Below are positions 38,201 to 48,670 of a stretch of DNA of 64,000 nucleotides, in pieces (the stretch's first letter is position 1; each line of letters opens with the position of its first letter). The position numbers were made by a program, and so were the translations under genes. Source of the stretch: Zanthoxylum bungeanum (taxonomy: Eukaryota > Streptophyta > Magnoliopsida > Sapindales > Rutaceae); NCBI GenBank assembly GCA_019454045.1, contig SKCR01019539.1, forward strand, positions 1-64,000, read 5' to 3'. The notes beneath the pieces were generated by a model. It searched no databases and was not told the origin of the DNA. It was given only the letters and a program-made list of their open reading frames with translations.

Positions 38201-39370
38201 ACCATATGATGGTTTTAGAAACATGTTCTTTGTGATCTTTGAGATATTAGGAACGAGTTTCTAATTTATGGAGAATTTAGTGAGCAACCATAAGGTCATA
38301 ATAGTTTTGATCCTAATTATGACATTAGATGGTCTATGTCATATAAAGTCAGAAAATATGCAGTGGGAGTGTCACTGTTGATTCTACTAAACTAGTGGAA
38401 TCAGTTCCAACTTATGAAGTATTGACTTATGAAGTTGCATAGTGACCTCAATGATTGGAAGTGTTGATATTAGTATAGTGTTTGTGGTTATCTTAAAGTA
38501 TTTGGATTTGATTTCTAAATACATATATAACTTAACAACTATAGCACAATACTGATATAGCGTCTGAGTTATATTAATGTGGAATTTGGATTATGCAAAA
38601 TATGAATGATGCTAGTTAAGGAAAACGGTTGAGTTTGTTGGACAGACTCGATTCGTTAAAGCAGGCTTACTTGTTCATGCCTACCTCGTGAGTGCTGATG
38701 AGCTCTTGAGGGCCATGAGTATATGATATTGTAGGCATTGCATTTTCGCATGTGAAACCCGATGATGAGCCTCATTTGGAGGCACTACCTTTTGAGTCAC
38801 GGAAGCCGCGGGAAACGGATATCGGAAGGGGAAATTCAGAACAAATAAGTTCACTGTCTTCGTTATTGCTGCGTTCGTTACTTCGTTCGAACGGGAAACA
38901 GATTGCGGGCGTTCGTGTCGCGTTCGAGTAAGCGTTCGAACGGTGTCGGTAATTCTGGTTTTGCTGCTAGCCTCACGCCCAGCCCATTTAGCTCCCCAAA
39001 GCCCATAAAACACATCCCAAATTAAATAAATAAATATTAATTAAATATTAAACATTAAAATAAAACATTTAAATCATTTACCAATTAAATATAAAACATA
39101 AAATAAAATCATGCCTAATATAAATAATCAAATATATTATATACTAAAACTAAAAATAAGATTTGCCTATTAAAATCAATCTTAACCAATTAAAGCCAAT
39201 CATATATTTGACTTCCTAATTCAATAAGATATCCACCAATTTAAAAGTATTGACTTCCTAATCTAAACCAAATTTGTCCCCCCTCAATCTTTGACTTTCC
39301 TTGCTAAACACTAAATCATATCCTAATTAAATGCACAAAATCCCTTCTCTTGTCAACCCTAACCCTTCTC

Positions 39371-39378
39371 TATATAAA
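39371..39378 (+). promoter_or_regulatory. Gypsy LTR TATA box
   Basis: TATATAAA preceding a leader rich in A and C; the duplicate is at about 53,273-53,280 in the 3' LTR. Confidence 0.5.
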
Positions 39379-40610
39379 CAACCCCTCACCAAAGCCTTTG
39401 TTGGACACACAACACAATTCACACCCAAGCTCTCTCGAAATTTCTCTAAACTCTCTCTACACACCCAAAACACATCCAAGAGAAAACACTTCATACACAC
39501 ACAAAAAGAAAACAAAGAAACCACCACAAGACCACCCTCCATAGCCGAACCCAAACTCACCCATAGCCGAATTCTAAAACACGCCAAAACAACCTCCTAG
39601 ATTACCTTAAAACAGTAGCCCAAAATCCTTTAAAAACAGTAACTTAGAAAACTACATAGATAACCTTAAAAATAATCACTTTTAATTGCACTAAGAACCC
39701 ACACAACTTGGAATAGTTCTTTGAAAACATTGAAACAGGTAGCCCGTGCAGTGAGCAGCAAAACAGGAGCCGAATAGGAGCAGAACGGAGTTCGAACAAT
39801 AAGTAAAGCAGCGAAGCAGTGAGCTAGGACGTTGAACCAGGGACCAGAAAAGTTGCGGAGCTTTACCCCCCCTTTCGATCTTCGTGGAACGTGAGTCCGA
39901 GAGACGGCTTAAAAGGTTAGACCTGAGGGTATCTTTCACACTTGTTTTCCTTTTCCGCATTATTTATTAAGTATTTCTTGTATGATTGTAATGTTAAAAT
40001 GTGTGTTGTGATTTTTGAGTATATAAATATGCATGAATTATGAGATGTAATATGTTGTGGGCATTGGATGAATGAGAGATGTGTCAACTCTCGCGGTATA
40101 TCGGATGGAAACCCGGACATAAATTTCATAGCCGATTCCGAATGGACGGTAATATGATCTGTACTCGGGCCACAACTCCACGTACCGCTTGAGTAAACGG
40201 CACCATCTCTCTTTCGTTGTGTTGTTTTTTGTTTATTTAGTTTTCTCTTGAATTCAATATATTGTTTATCTTTATTTTCGTATGTATAAGTCAATCGAGC
40301 GCATGGGCTTAGTAAGTGTGATGTGAGATCCCCTATGGGGAGGGGCTAAAAGCCCCCTTTTCCACAATGCTTTGCCGCGCCGGTTGACGTGTGTTCAGAT
40401 TGGATGTGAGATGTGTTCAATCGGGCACACTTGGTTGATATGATTGGTTCTAGTCTTGTATGTGTGACGTGATGCGCATGGGCTTAGTATGTTGGTCTAA
40501 AGGTCCTCTCTTTGAGAGATCAAGAGCCCCAAAAGGTCACCTTTACGGCAGTGCTTCGCCGCGCCCCCTTTATTTTCTGTTTATTGCATCCTATTTCATG
40601 CATCAGGTCC

Positions 40611-40935
40611 GTGTCCGTTCGAACGCGTTCCCGAACGCAACTCGAACGCGCATAAATTTTGCCTTATCATGCATCAGGTCTCATTTCCGTTCGAACGCGT
40701 TTACGAACGCTACTCGAACGTGAGCATTCTGTTTCATTTCCGTTTGAACGCGTTTACAAACGCTACTCGAACGTGAGCATTCTGTTTCATTTCTGTTCGA
40801 ACGCGTTTACGAACGCTACTCGAACGTGAGCATTCTGTTTCATTTCCGTTCGAACGCGTTTACGAACGCTACTCGAACGTGAGCATTCTGTTTCATTTCC
40901 GTTCGAACGCGTTTACGAACGCTACACGAACGCGA
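40611..40935. repeat. 53-bp tandem repeats in the Gypsy 5' LTR
   Basis: About six units, each with the palindrome cgttcgaacg, then cgtttacgaacgctactcga, then acgtgagcattctgtttcat. The first unit is the most diverged. The same array is at 54,513-54,835 in the other LTR. Confidence 0.9.
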
Positions 40936-41622
40936 ATACACTGAACTGAGTCTTTTTCATTAGATTTCATGCATAGTTTTCCTAGTAGCTATCTCCACAT
41001 GTATAAATGCAAATATGTTGATGTATTACAATTCATATGCTTGTGTCATGATAACATTTGAGTATTACTTCTTGCGGTATATCGGATGGAAACCCAGACG
41101 TAAATTCCGTAGCCGATTCTGAATGGACGGTAGTGCGGTCTGTACTTGGCTACAATTCCACGTACCACTTGAAAAGTGCCCATATGTGTGCTTGTATGCT
41201 TACCATGTGTGCTTGTATGGTTAATATGTGCGCTTGTGTTTTTTTTTTGAATGTGATATGCAAGTAAAGTTGTATGCTAGTTGCTATCTTGATATATGTT
41301 TAGCATGCAAATTTAAATGTAAGATATATGTGAAATGCGTACATGAGTTTTATTTTACACATGAGAATTTAGAAGCATGATACTATTGGAAATAAGTGTT
41401 ACTTAAGCTTAGTTAAATTATTACATGAATCCTTTCATTACAAGTGACATAAGTAAGGGACCATTCCGAACCCAACGGTTTGAGGTCTTCCCTTGCGAGG
41501 GGTGAGTGCGGCCTTAAATCTTTGTCCCGGTTCACACCGGGTGGCGACTCCATGTTATGTAATCCTTCCCAACTAGGCCGCGAGCCTAGGAACGGCGTCG
41601 CTCGGTTTCTGTGTCCTACAGT

Positions 41623-41640
41623 CTGGCGACTCCACTGGGG
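41623..41640 (+). other. Gypsy primer-binding site
   Basis: TGGCGACTCCACTGGGG lies 3 bases after the LTR end. Its complement fits a tRNA 3' end (...GGAGUCGCCA), the tRNA-Arg type known for Ogre-like elements. Confidence 0.7.
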
Positions 41641-42179
41641 ATGTGAGAATTGGCCCCGAAATATTGTCTTGTAATGAGTGGATTTATGTTTTAATTGGCC
41701 ATGTCTATAGTGGATAAGTGAGGGTTTAATCAAGGGCACTTTGAGGCTAGGTAATGGTTTGGTGTCTTCCTTCATTCACTACCTTTCTAGAAGGAAAAGC
41801 TGTGAGGATACCTATATGGCCATCTACTTGTAGCCTTTGTGATGGACTAATTTGGAGGACTCGTTGTTTATTCCTGACAACAAGCGATAAGAGCCTAAGA
41901 GGCTTGGGTATTTAAGTGAGCCTCGCTCCACCTTCCCTCTGAGGGATCTACAACGGGAAATCCATTTGACAGTCCGTCACACACCATAGCTTATTGGCAC
42001 GTACCTTAGTGTATAAAAAGGGATACGCTCACTGGTCGCTTGAACCCTTGAGTGGGGAGACCTAGTTGTGGGCTATCCTTCGCCAGTGAGAGCCTTTGTC
42101 CATACTCTTGCAAATCCACCCATAGACTGGTTTGTATGGTTAAAGTAGCAATTATTTCCTTGAGTATGTGCTTGTAGAC

Positions 42180-42630
42180 CATCCTCATTTGGATGCAGTT
42201 GGACTATTGTTAGAAATGCGGGCTTGCTGGGCCATTTAAACTGGGGCAAGTTCGTACTGTATGACTATTAGGCCCAAGGCTTCTGAAATGTTGATGGGCC
42301 ATTATGAAAAATTATTATGTTATGTTTGCATTATCTCCCTTCTATGCTTATGTTTGGGAACATCACCGTTTGGATCCATTTGGACCATTTGTCATGGGAT
42401 ATGGGCTTGTTGGGCCATTTAAACTGGGACAAGAACGTATTTCATGACTATTGGGCCAAAAGCTTCTAAGTGATTGATGGGCCACTTGAGTGCTTGTCTT
42501 CGGAATATTATCATTTGGATTTAGTTGGGCTCTTTGCCGTAAGACGTGAACTCGTTGTGCCATTTAAACTGGGACGGGTTCACCCTTATGACAGTTGTCC
42601 CAAAAGTTTCTAAAATGATGATAGGCCGAT
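42180..42630 (+). repeat. Three direct repeats in the Gypsy leader
   Basis: Three diverged copies, about 160-185 bp apart, of a block containing ggccatttaaactggg followed by a gttc/ttca stretch, a tatgactat-like word and tgatgggcc. It lies between the primer-binding site and gag. No protein is evident. Confidence 0.7.
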
Positions 42631-42778
42631 TTGTTTGATAATTTTATTTGATTTAATGTTATATATTTCTTATGCATATCATGCATACATATACCCTGTT
42701 AACATCCTCTGTGTCTTAAAAGACACCATAGATACCGTTTGGGTTAGAGAAGGAACCAGACTCACTAAAAGAACAAGT

Positions 42779-44045
42779 ATGAGTGAATCCGATAATGAGG
42801 TGTCCCGTATGGATCAGTTAGAGAATGGTCTCGCCAAGATCACTGAACAGTTGCAGGCTTTGACTACTGCTATGGCTGGTATAGCTGGGTCTCGTGCCGG
42901 GGTTAATTCCGGGGATGTGAGGCAAGAGGAATCTCCGAACAGATTGGGGGATGATATCCCCGCTTTTGATGATGATATGGCAGAGTATGCAGCAGGCAGA
43001 GTATCTGGGTCTCAGACAGAGTTGCAGAAACTTCGGGATCAGGTTGAGTCAGTTACCCGCAAGATGAGGGGTAAGAATGAGGATCTACTGGATTATGACA
43101 CTTTGACTTTTGAGGAACAGTTGCCTGCACAGTTCAAGATGCCGGATATGGCTAAGTTCAACGGGAATGGGGATCCGAGGGTACATCTCCGACAGTTTGT
43201 ATCAGTCATGAGTTCAGTTGGCTTATCTCAGCGCCAGGTGCAGAAAATGTTCGGAATGTCGCTTGAAGGAGCTCCCGGTATAGTACCACAGTTTGGACAA
43301 GAAAGTGAAGGAAGATTGGAGGGAGTTAGCTGATGCTTTCCTGAAGCAATATGTCACTGACTTGGAGATCGATCTGTCACTCCGTGATCTGGAGAATGTT
43401 AAGCAGAAAGCGGAGGAGAGTTTTAAGGAGTATGTGGACCGGTGGAGGGGTCAATTATTGAAAATGCAGACCAGGCCTTCGGAGAAGGATCAGATCAAGA
43501 TGATTATCAAGGGCACCAAACCCTCCATTTACGGCAAGTTGAGGAGGATGACCTCCATGATTGCAGACTTTCGGCAGTTGAGGGAAACTGTCATGGATAT
43601 TGAAGAAGAAGAGGCCGAGAATAGAAAATTCTATGGTCTAAACAGGAGGCCCATTGGGGGAACATCGGGAACAAAGCCCGTTTCTGCTGAAGTTGCTGCT
43701 ATCCGGAACAGGCAGTTTTCCAACTTGGGAAGGCCCCTGTCTAAGGTGCTAGAGAAGTTGAAGAGGCAAGGGCTTTTAAAACCCTTGGATACCCAAACAT
43801 TACCCAATCCCATACCACCACATATTAACCTGAGCCTTTATTGCCACTTCCACCAACAAAAAGGCCATGACACCGACAACTGCGCCCGACTCCGCCATGA
43901 AATCCAAGACCTAATAGACTCCAAGAAAATACCCAACCCAGAAACAGAACAGCCCGATACACACAGAAACCTCTTACCCAACTACCGTGTCGTACCACCA
44001 CCAGCCTATATGATCAATTCTGGCCTTCCAGAAGACCTGTCCTAA
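42779..44045 (+). pseudogene. Gypsy gag, frameshifted
   Basis: Gag forms the virus-like particle. The likely start is the ATG at 42,779 (MSESDNEVSRMDQLENG). A capsid-like region includes KMPDMAKFNGNGDP. The frame is lost between about 43,270 and 43,300 and resumes at DKKVKEDWRELADAFLKQY in another frame. The C-terminal part has the nucleocapsid motif CHFHQQKGHDTDNC with RLRHEIQDLID after it, typical of Tat/Ogre gag. Ends with a stop at 44,043-44,045. Two indels are needed to explain the junction; they may be real or assembly errors. Confidence 0.85.
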
Positions 44046-44191
44046 AATCCTTTCACCCTCAAGCCTTTTGCCTGGGATCTGGGATAACACTAGTGAGGAT
44101 GAGTTTGAGCAGAAGAAGGACTTTTGGCTTGATTTCTCTAGCAGTGATGAGGAGGAAGTGAGGGGAATGACACGTAGCGGTCGTTTTTATA

Positions 44192-45568
44192 ATGATATGG
44201 CGGGCGGAAAAGGGTAAGGAAGCTTTGACAGATGGTAGAGAAGTGGTTGAGGCTGCAGAAAATGCTGAAGGGGATATAGTGCTGAGGCAATTGAGGAAGA
44301 CTAGAGCACAGGTCAGTATCTGGGAACTATTATGTGCATCTCGGGAGCATAGACAGGCTATGGTTGAGGCCTTGAGCAAGATTGTGGTACCGGAGGATGC
44401 CAACCCCGCAATGTTTGTTGGGTCAGTTCAGAAGGAAGCTTTACAGATATCATTTTCTGAGGAAGATCTCCCACCGGAGGGGAGGAATCATAATAGGCCT
44501 TTATTTATCAGGGCCGAAGTGAGGGGCAAGAAAACTTCATGTGTGATGGTGGATGACGGTTCGTCCATCAATGTGTGCCCATTGAAAATTCTGGCAAGAT
44601 TGGGTATGAAAGCAACAGACTTGGATCCCTCTAGTATGACTATTAAAGCTTACGATGACAGTAAGCGGGGAGTTGAGGGTACCTTTGTGGCTATGGTCAA
44701 GGTAGGGCCAATTGAAGATGAGGTTGAGTTCACAGTGCTGGACATCCCAGCCACTTTTGCCTTATTGTTGGGAAGGCCTTGGTTTCACAAGCTTGGGGGC
44801 GTGCCTTCCACTTTGCATCAGATGATCAGATTCCCGTATGAGGGAGAGATTGTTACCATCCGGGCCGAGTTAGACAATGCCGTGGCCGCCTTGGAGATAC
44901 TACCTTTCACAAGGTTCCAGGTATCAGCCACTTTTGAGGAGTGGGTGGATCCTAGGGTGGCTAGGATTATGGAGAAGATGAAGTTTGAGCCGGGTAAAGG
45001 TTCAAAATTGCCGGATTTCAGAGGACAGACTACTCGGAAGGGTTTGGGGTACAAATCTGACGAAGAAAAGCCGAAGGTCAAGAAAAAGGGCCTGAAACTG
45101 ATGGAGTGCTTTGTGAAAGCTTCAGGGTATCAAGGAGAGCCTGAACCTGTGAAAGTCAATGGGATTGTGGTGCCTGGGTTTGAGATCTTCCAGGATTTGT
45201 TGGGTGAGAAACCATTGACTGGAAAAGCTGTGGAAACAGAGATTTGGGAGGAGGAATTGATGAAGTTAGAGAGCCTGACTCTGGAAGATGAGAAGCCTGA
45301 AGAAGACCTGATTGCAGAGGAAGAAGTGTCTATAGATGATGAAGACATTTACCTTCCTGACTTATTTGAATGTACTTCCGCATTATCCAATAATAAAGAC
45401 ATTTCTTTTGCTTACTTGCCTGAGTCATTTCCATTCACTCTGCATGAATCAAGCATATTTGACATCAGTTCAGCCAGAACTATTGCATTTAACTTGGGCA
45501 CACTTGAGAACCCCAAAGAAATTTTGATTGCAAGTGAAGTAACCTCCGAAGAAAGGGAGAGAAACTAG
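44192..45568 (+). pseudogene. Gypsy protease domain
   Basis: Retropepsin-like aspartic protease region, frame 2. The active-site motif is seen as MVDDGSSINVCPLKIL (around 44,547-44,594), with the flap and the conserved LLLGRPWFHK further on, then the downstream YKSDEEKPKVKKKGL-type linker and an acidic stretch. It is in a different frame from gag upstream and from reverse transcriptase downstream; the stop at 45,566-45,568 follows a one-base frame change near 45,555. In Ogre elements separate gag-protease and pol frames are known, so part of this may be original. Confidence 0.85.
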
Positions 45569-45573
45569 AACAA

Positions 45574-47339
45574 GTGTTGGTCAGATATGCCAAAGTATTT
45601 GCTTGGTCTTATGAGGACATGCCCGGGGTAGACAGAAACATTGCCCAACACACAATACCAACTTATCCGAATATGAGGCCAGTAAAGCAGAAACTTCGAC
45701 GGATGAGACCGGAATGGGCTGAGAAAGTCAGAGAGGAAGTTAAGAAGCAGATAGATGTGGGGTTCCTGGAAGTGGTAAAATATCCCGAATGGTTGGCTAA
45801 CATAGTGCCGGTGCCGAAGAAAGATGGGAAGGTCAGAATGTGTGTAGACTACAGGGATCTTAACAAGGCTTGTCCGAAAGATGATTTCCCTTTGCCGCAT
45901 ATAGATGTTCTGGTTGACAGTGCGGCTTTGTCTGCTATGTATTCATTTGCGGATGGATTTTCAGGGTACAATCAGGTTCTCATGGCTGAGGAAGATAAAC
46001 ACAAGACTGCATTTGTTACCGAGTGGGGTACCTATTGTTACAAGGTAATGCCGTTTGGGCTTAAGAATGGAGGAGCTACTTATCAGCGGATGGCCACTAC
46101 ACTCTTCCATGACTTGATGCACAAAGAGATTGAGGTGTATGTGGATGACATGATGGTGAAATCAGAAACGAGATTGGGCATATTGAGGCATTGGAAAGGT
46201 TCCTCCAGAGAGTTGACAGATATAACCTGCGGCTTAATCCCAAGAAAATGTGTGTTTGGGGTGACATCAGGGAAATTGCTTGGTCATACAGTGGGAATGG
46301 GCGGAATAGAGGTAGACTCCGAAAAGATCAAGGCAATCACAGAAATGCCTGCACCAAAGACAGAAAAGGAAGTCAGGGCGTTCTTGGGAAAGATTCAGTA
46401 CATCAGTCGGTTTATTTCCAAGTTGACATCGGTATGTGAGCCTATCTTCAAACTGTTGAGAAAAGATCAGCCAGTGAGATGGAATGAACAGTGTCAGACC
46501 GCCTTCGACAGAATCAGAGAATACTTGGTGAAGCCACCTTGATTGAAACCTCCGAGGGCCGGGTAGACCTTTGATATGTATTTGGCTATAGAATCAGAAG
46601 CATTGGGGGTATGATGGTACAGGCAGATGAGACAGGGGTAGTAGAACATGCAGTTTATTATCTGAGTAAGAAGCTGCTTCCGTATGAGGCTCGGTATCAG
46701 GAAGTTGAGAAGATCTGTCTTGCAGTGGTATGGGCTTCCAGAAAGTGCGACATTACTTCCAGTCTTACAAGATACAGTGTGGTCTTACAAGGCAGGATGC
46801 TTGCGGCAAGAGAATCCTCTGAAATATCTTCATTCAGTCCTTCACTAGTGGGAAAACTGGGCCGATGGTTGGTATTGTTGACAGAGTTTGACATTGAGTA
46901 TATCACCTCCAAAGTGATCAAGGGACGAGCAGTAGCGGAGTTTCTAGCATTGCAACCTGTTGAGGGAGATCAGTATAAGTTTGAGTTTCCAGATGAAGAG
47001 ATCCAAGCAATAACAGTTCAGAGATGGAAGATGTACTTTGACGGAGCAGTGAATTACAAGGGAGCTGGAATCGGGATCGTGATAGTGACCCCCGAGGGAG
47101 AGACTTTGCCTTTGGCTAAGAGGTTGACATTCAGAGTGACTAATAACATGGCTGAGTATGAAGCATGTGCTTTTGGCCTGACATCATTGATAGCCTTGAA
47201 GGCGGGAGTGTGGGGAAATCTACGGAGATTCTATGTTGGTGGTCCAGCAGATGCGAGGAGAATGGGAATTGAAGGAAGAACGGTTGAGGCCTTATCTGTT
47301 TCACCTCAGAAAATTGGCACAGGATATCCCCGAGTGTAA
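45574..47339 (+). pseudogene. Gypsy reverse transcriptase and RNase H, broken
   Basis: Reverse transcriptase begins about 45,574 with RYAKVFAWSYEDMPG; it shows VPVPKKDGKVRMCVDYRDLN, FADGFSGYNQ and the catalytic EVYVDDMMVKS (about 46,130-46,165). Around 46,185-46,245 the reading slips frame twice. In-frame stops occur at 46,540 and about 46,564. RNase H follows (LSKKLLPYEARYQEVEK), and then a second RNase H-like domain with WKMYFDGAVNYKGAGIG and TNNMAEYEAC, the extra domain of Tat/Ogre elements. Another frame change lies near 47,200-47,235. The enzyme cannot be made from this copy. Confidence 0.88.
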
Positions 47340-48670
47340 GTTTCAGCACCTACCGAGGGAGGAGAATCATATGGCAGACGCATTGGCTACACTTGCAGCA
47401 ACTTGGGAAAATTCAGAGAAGTTAGTGATGAGACCGTTGATACTAACAACAGCAAGTAAACCTGCCTATGAGATAGAAAGAATTCTGGGAGTTGAGGTTG
47501 ACGACGGTAAACCTTGGTATTATGACATTCAGAGGTATCTGGAACATGGTGAATTCCCGGAGGGGGCAGGCAGAAAAGACAGAATAGCCATTCAGAAGTT
47601 GGCTTCCCAGTATGTGACTTTGAGAGGGGAACTGTACAAAAGGCAAGCAAACGGCATTCAGTTGAAATGTTTGAGAAAAGAAGAAGCTCAGAAAGTGATG
47701 GAAGAGGTACATGCCGGGGTATGTGGCCCGCACATGAATGGGCTGAACTTGTCCCGCAAGATAGTGAGACAGGGGTTTTATTGGTCAACCATGGAGACAG
47801 ACTGCGCGAAGATGGTAAAGCACTGTCATGACTGTCAAGCACATGGTAATCTGAATCACTTACCGCACACAGAATTGCACGGGCTGTCAGAGCCATGGCC
47901 GTTCTCAGCATGGGGGATTGACATGATCGGGGAAATTCGACCGAATGCATCTAATGGGCATCGCTTCATAGTAGTAGCAGTGGATTACTTCTCAAAGTGG
48001 GTGGAAGCCGAATCCTTCTGTAATGTTACAGCGAAGCAGATGGCAAAGTTCATAGCTCGGAACCTCATTTGTCGGTATGGTATGCCGCATCATGTAGTGA
48101 CAGACAACGGGGTCCAGTTTCAAGGAGAGACGAAGGCAATGTTACAGAGGCACGGGATAGGCTACCACAAGTCATCACCGTACAGGCCGCAGGCAAATGG
48201 GGCAGTTGAGGCAGCCAACAAGACTATAAAGACAATTTTAGCCAAGATGACAGAAAATTGTAGAGATTGGGCCGAGAAGTTACCGTATGCTTTGTGGGGG
48301 TACAGAACGTCGGTCAGAACGGCAACGGGTGCAACACCTTACTCCTTGGTCTACGGAATGGAAGCAGTATTGCCAGTAGAAGTGGAAATGCAGTCCCTGA
48401 GGGTATTAGCAGAGGCAGAACTACCGGAACAGGAATGGGCCGCACAGAGATTTGATCAGTTGGTACTGTTGGATGAGAAGAGAACGAAGTCTTTGTATCA
48501 CATGCAGTTGTATCAGAAGAGACTAGCCCGGGCATTCAACAAGAAAGTACGTCCCACAAAGATCAGAAAGGGTGATTTGGTACTTAAGCAGTCGAGGCCG
48601 TCGACGACAGATCCAAGAGGGAAATTCAGGCCTAACTGGGAAGGACCTTACATCGTTCAAAAAGTCCTGG
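47233..48670 (+). pseudogene. Gypsy RNase H end and integrase, interrupted
   Basis: Integrase joins the cDNA to chromosomal DNA. The frame opens in the end of the second RNase H (HLPREENHMADALATLAA). The integrase zinc-binding HHCC region is at about 47,706-47,860 (VHAGVCGPHMNG ... HCHDCQAHG). The catalytic triad is visible: D in WGIDMIGE, D in VVTDNGVQF, E in NGAVEAANKT. The C-terminal part (KIRKGDLVL) runs until 48,670, where a solo LTR breaks the frame. Confidence 0.9.

Larger units (their letters stand above)
34543..38729 (+). ncRNA. Hairpin-rich non-coding internal domain of Copia-2
   Basis: No reading frame here resembles a known protein. By eye the plus-strand RNA folds locally almost throughout. 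Examples of exact or G-U-tolerant stems: 35576-35584 with 35588-35596; 35608-35617 with 35719-35728 (10 bp), enclosing 35653-35662 with 35709-35718 (10 bp); 35526-35533 with 35568-35575, enclosing 35549-35555 with 35559-35565; 36284-36290 with 36309-36315, enclosing 36292-36297 with 36301-36306; 36824-36833 with 36845-36854; 36855-36859 with 36883-36887; 36889-36899 with 36901-36911; 38042-38054 with 38059-38072; 38295-38302 with 38316-38323. Several pairs contain G-U wobbles, which favours an RNA explanation. A conserved structured non-coding internal domain has been described for barley LARDs. Function unknown. It continues for about 60 bp after the Gypsy insertion (55,525-55,580). Confidence 0.6.
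38730..41620 (+). repeat. Gypsy 5' LTR
   Basis: Starts TGTAGGCATTGC, ends GTGTCCTACA. Contains an AT-rich strip (39,020-39,130), a TATATAAA box at 39,371-39,378, a long A- and C-rich leader, two copies of a roughly 100-bp block beginning gcggtatatcggatgg (about 40,095 and 41,075) and a tandem array with CGTTCGAACG palindromes (40,611-40,935). Frames at 39,327-39,600 on both strands recur in the 3' LTR and are not genes. Confidence 0.93.

Noticed and set aside
39327..39600. Open frames on both strands inside the Gypsy LTR
   Set aside because: They lie in the A/C-rich LTR leader, recur exactly at 53,229-53,502 and match no protein I recognise.
40611..40935. CRISPR-like regular repeats
   Set aside because: Adjacent units without variable spacers, in a plant LTR and duplicated in the other LTR; an ordinary tandem repeat.
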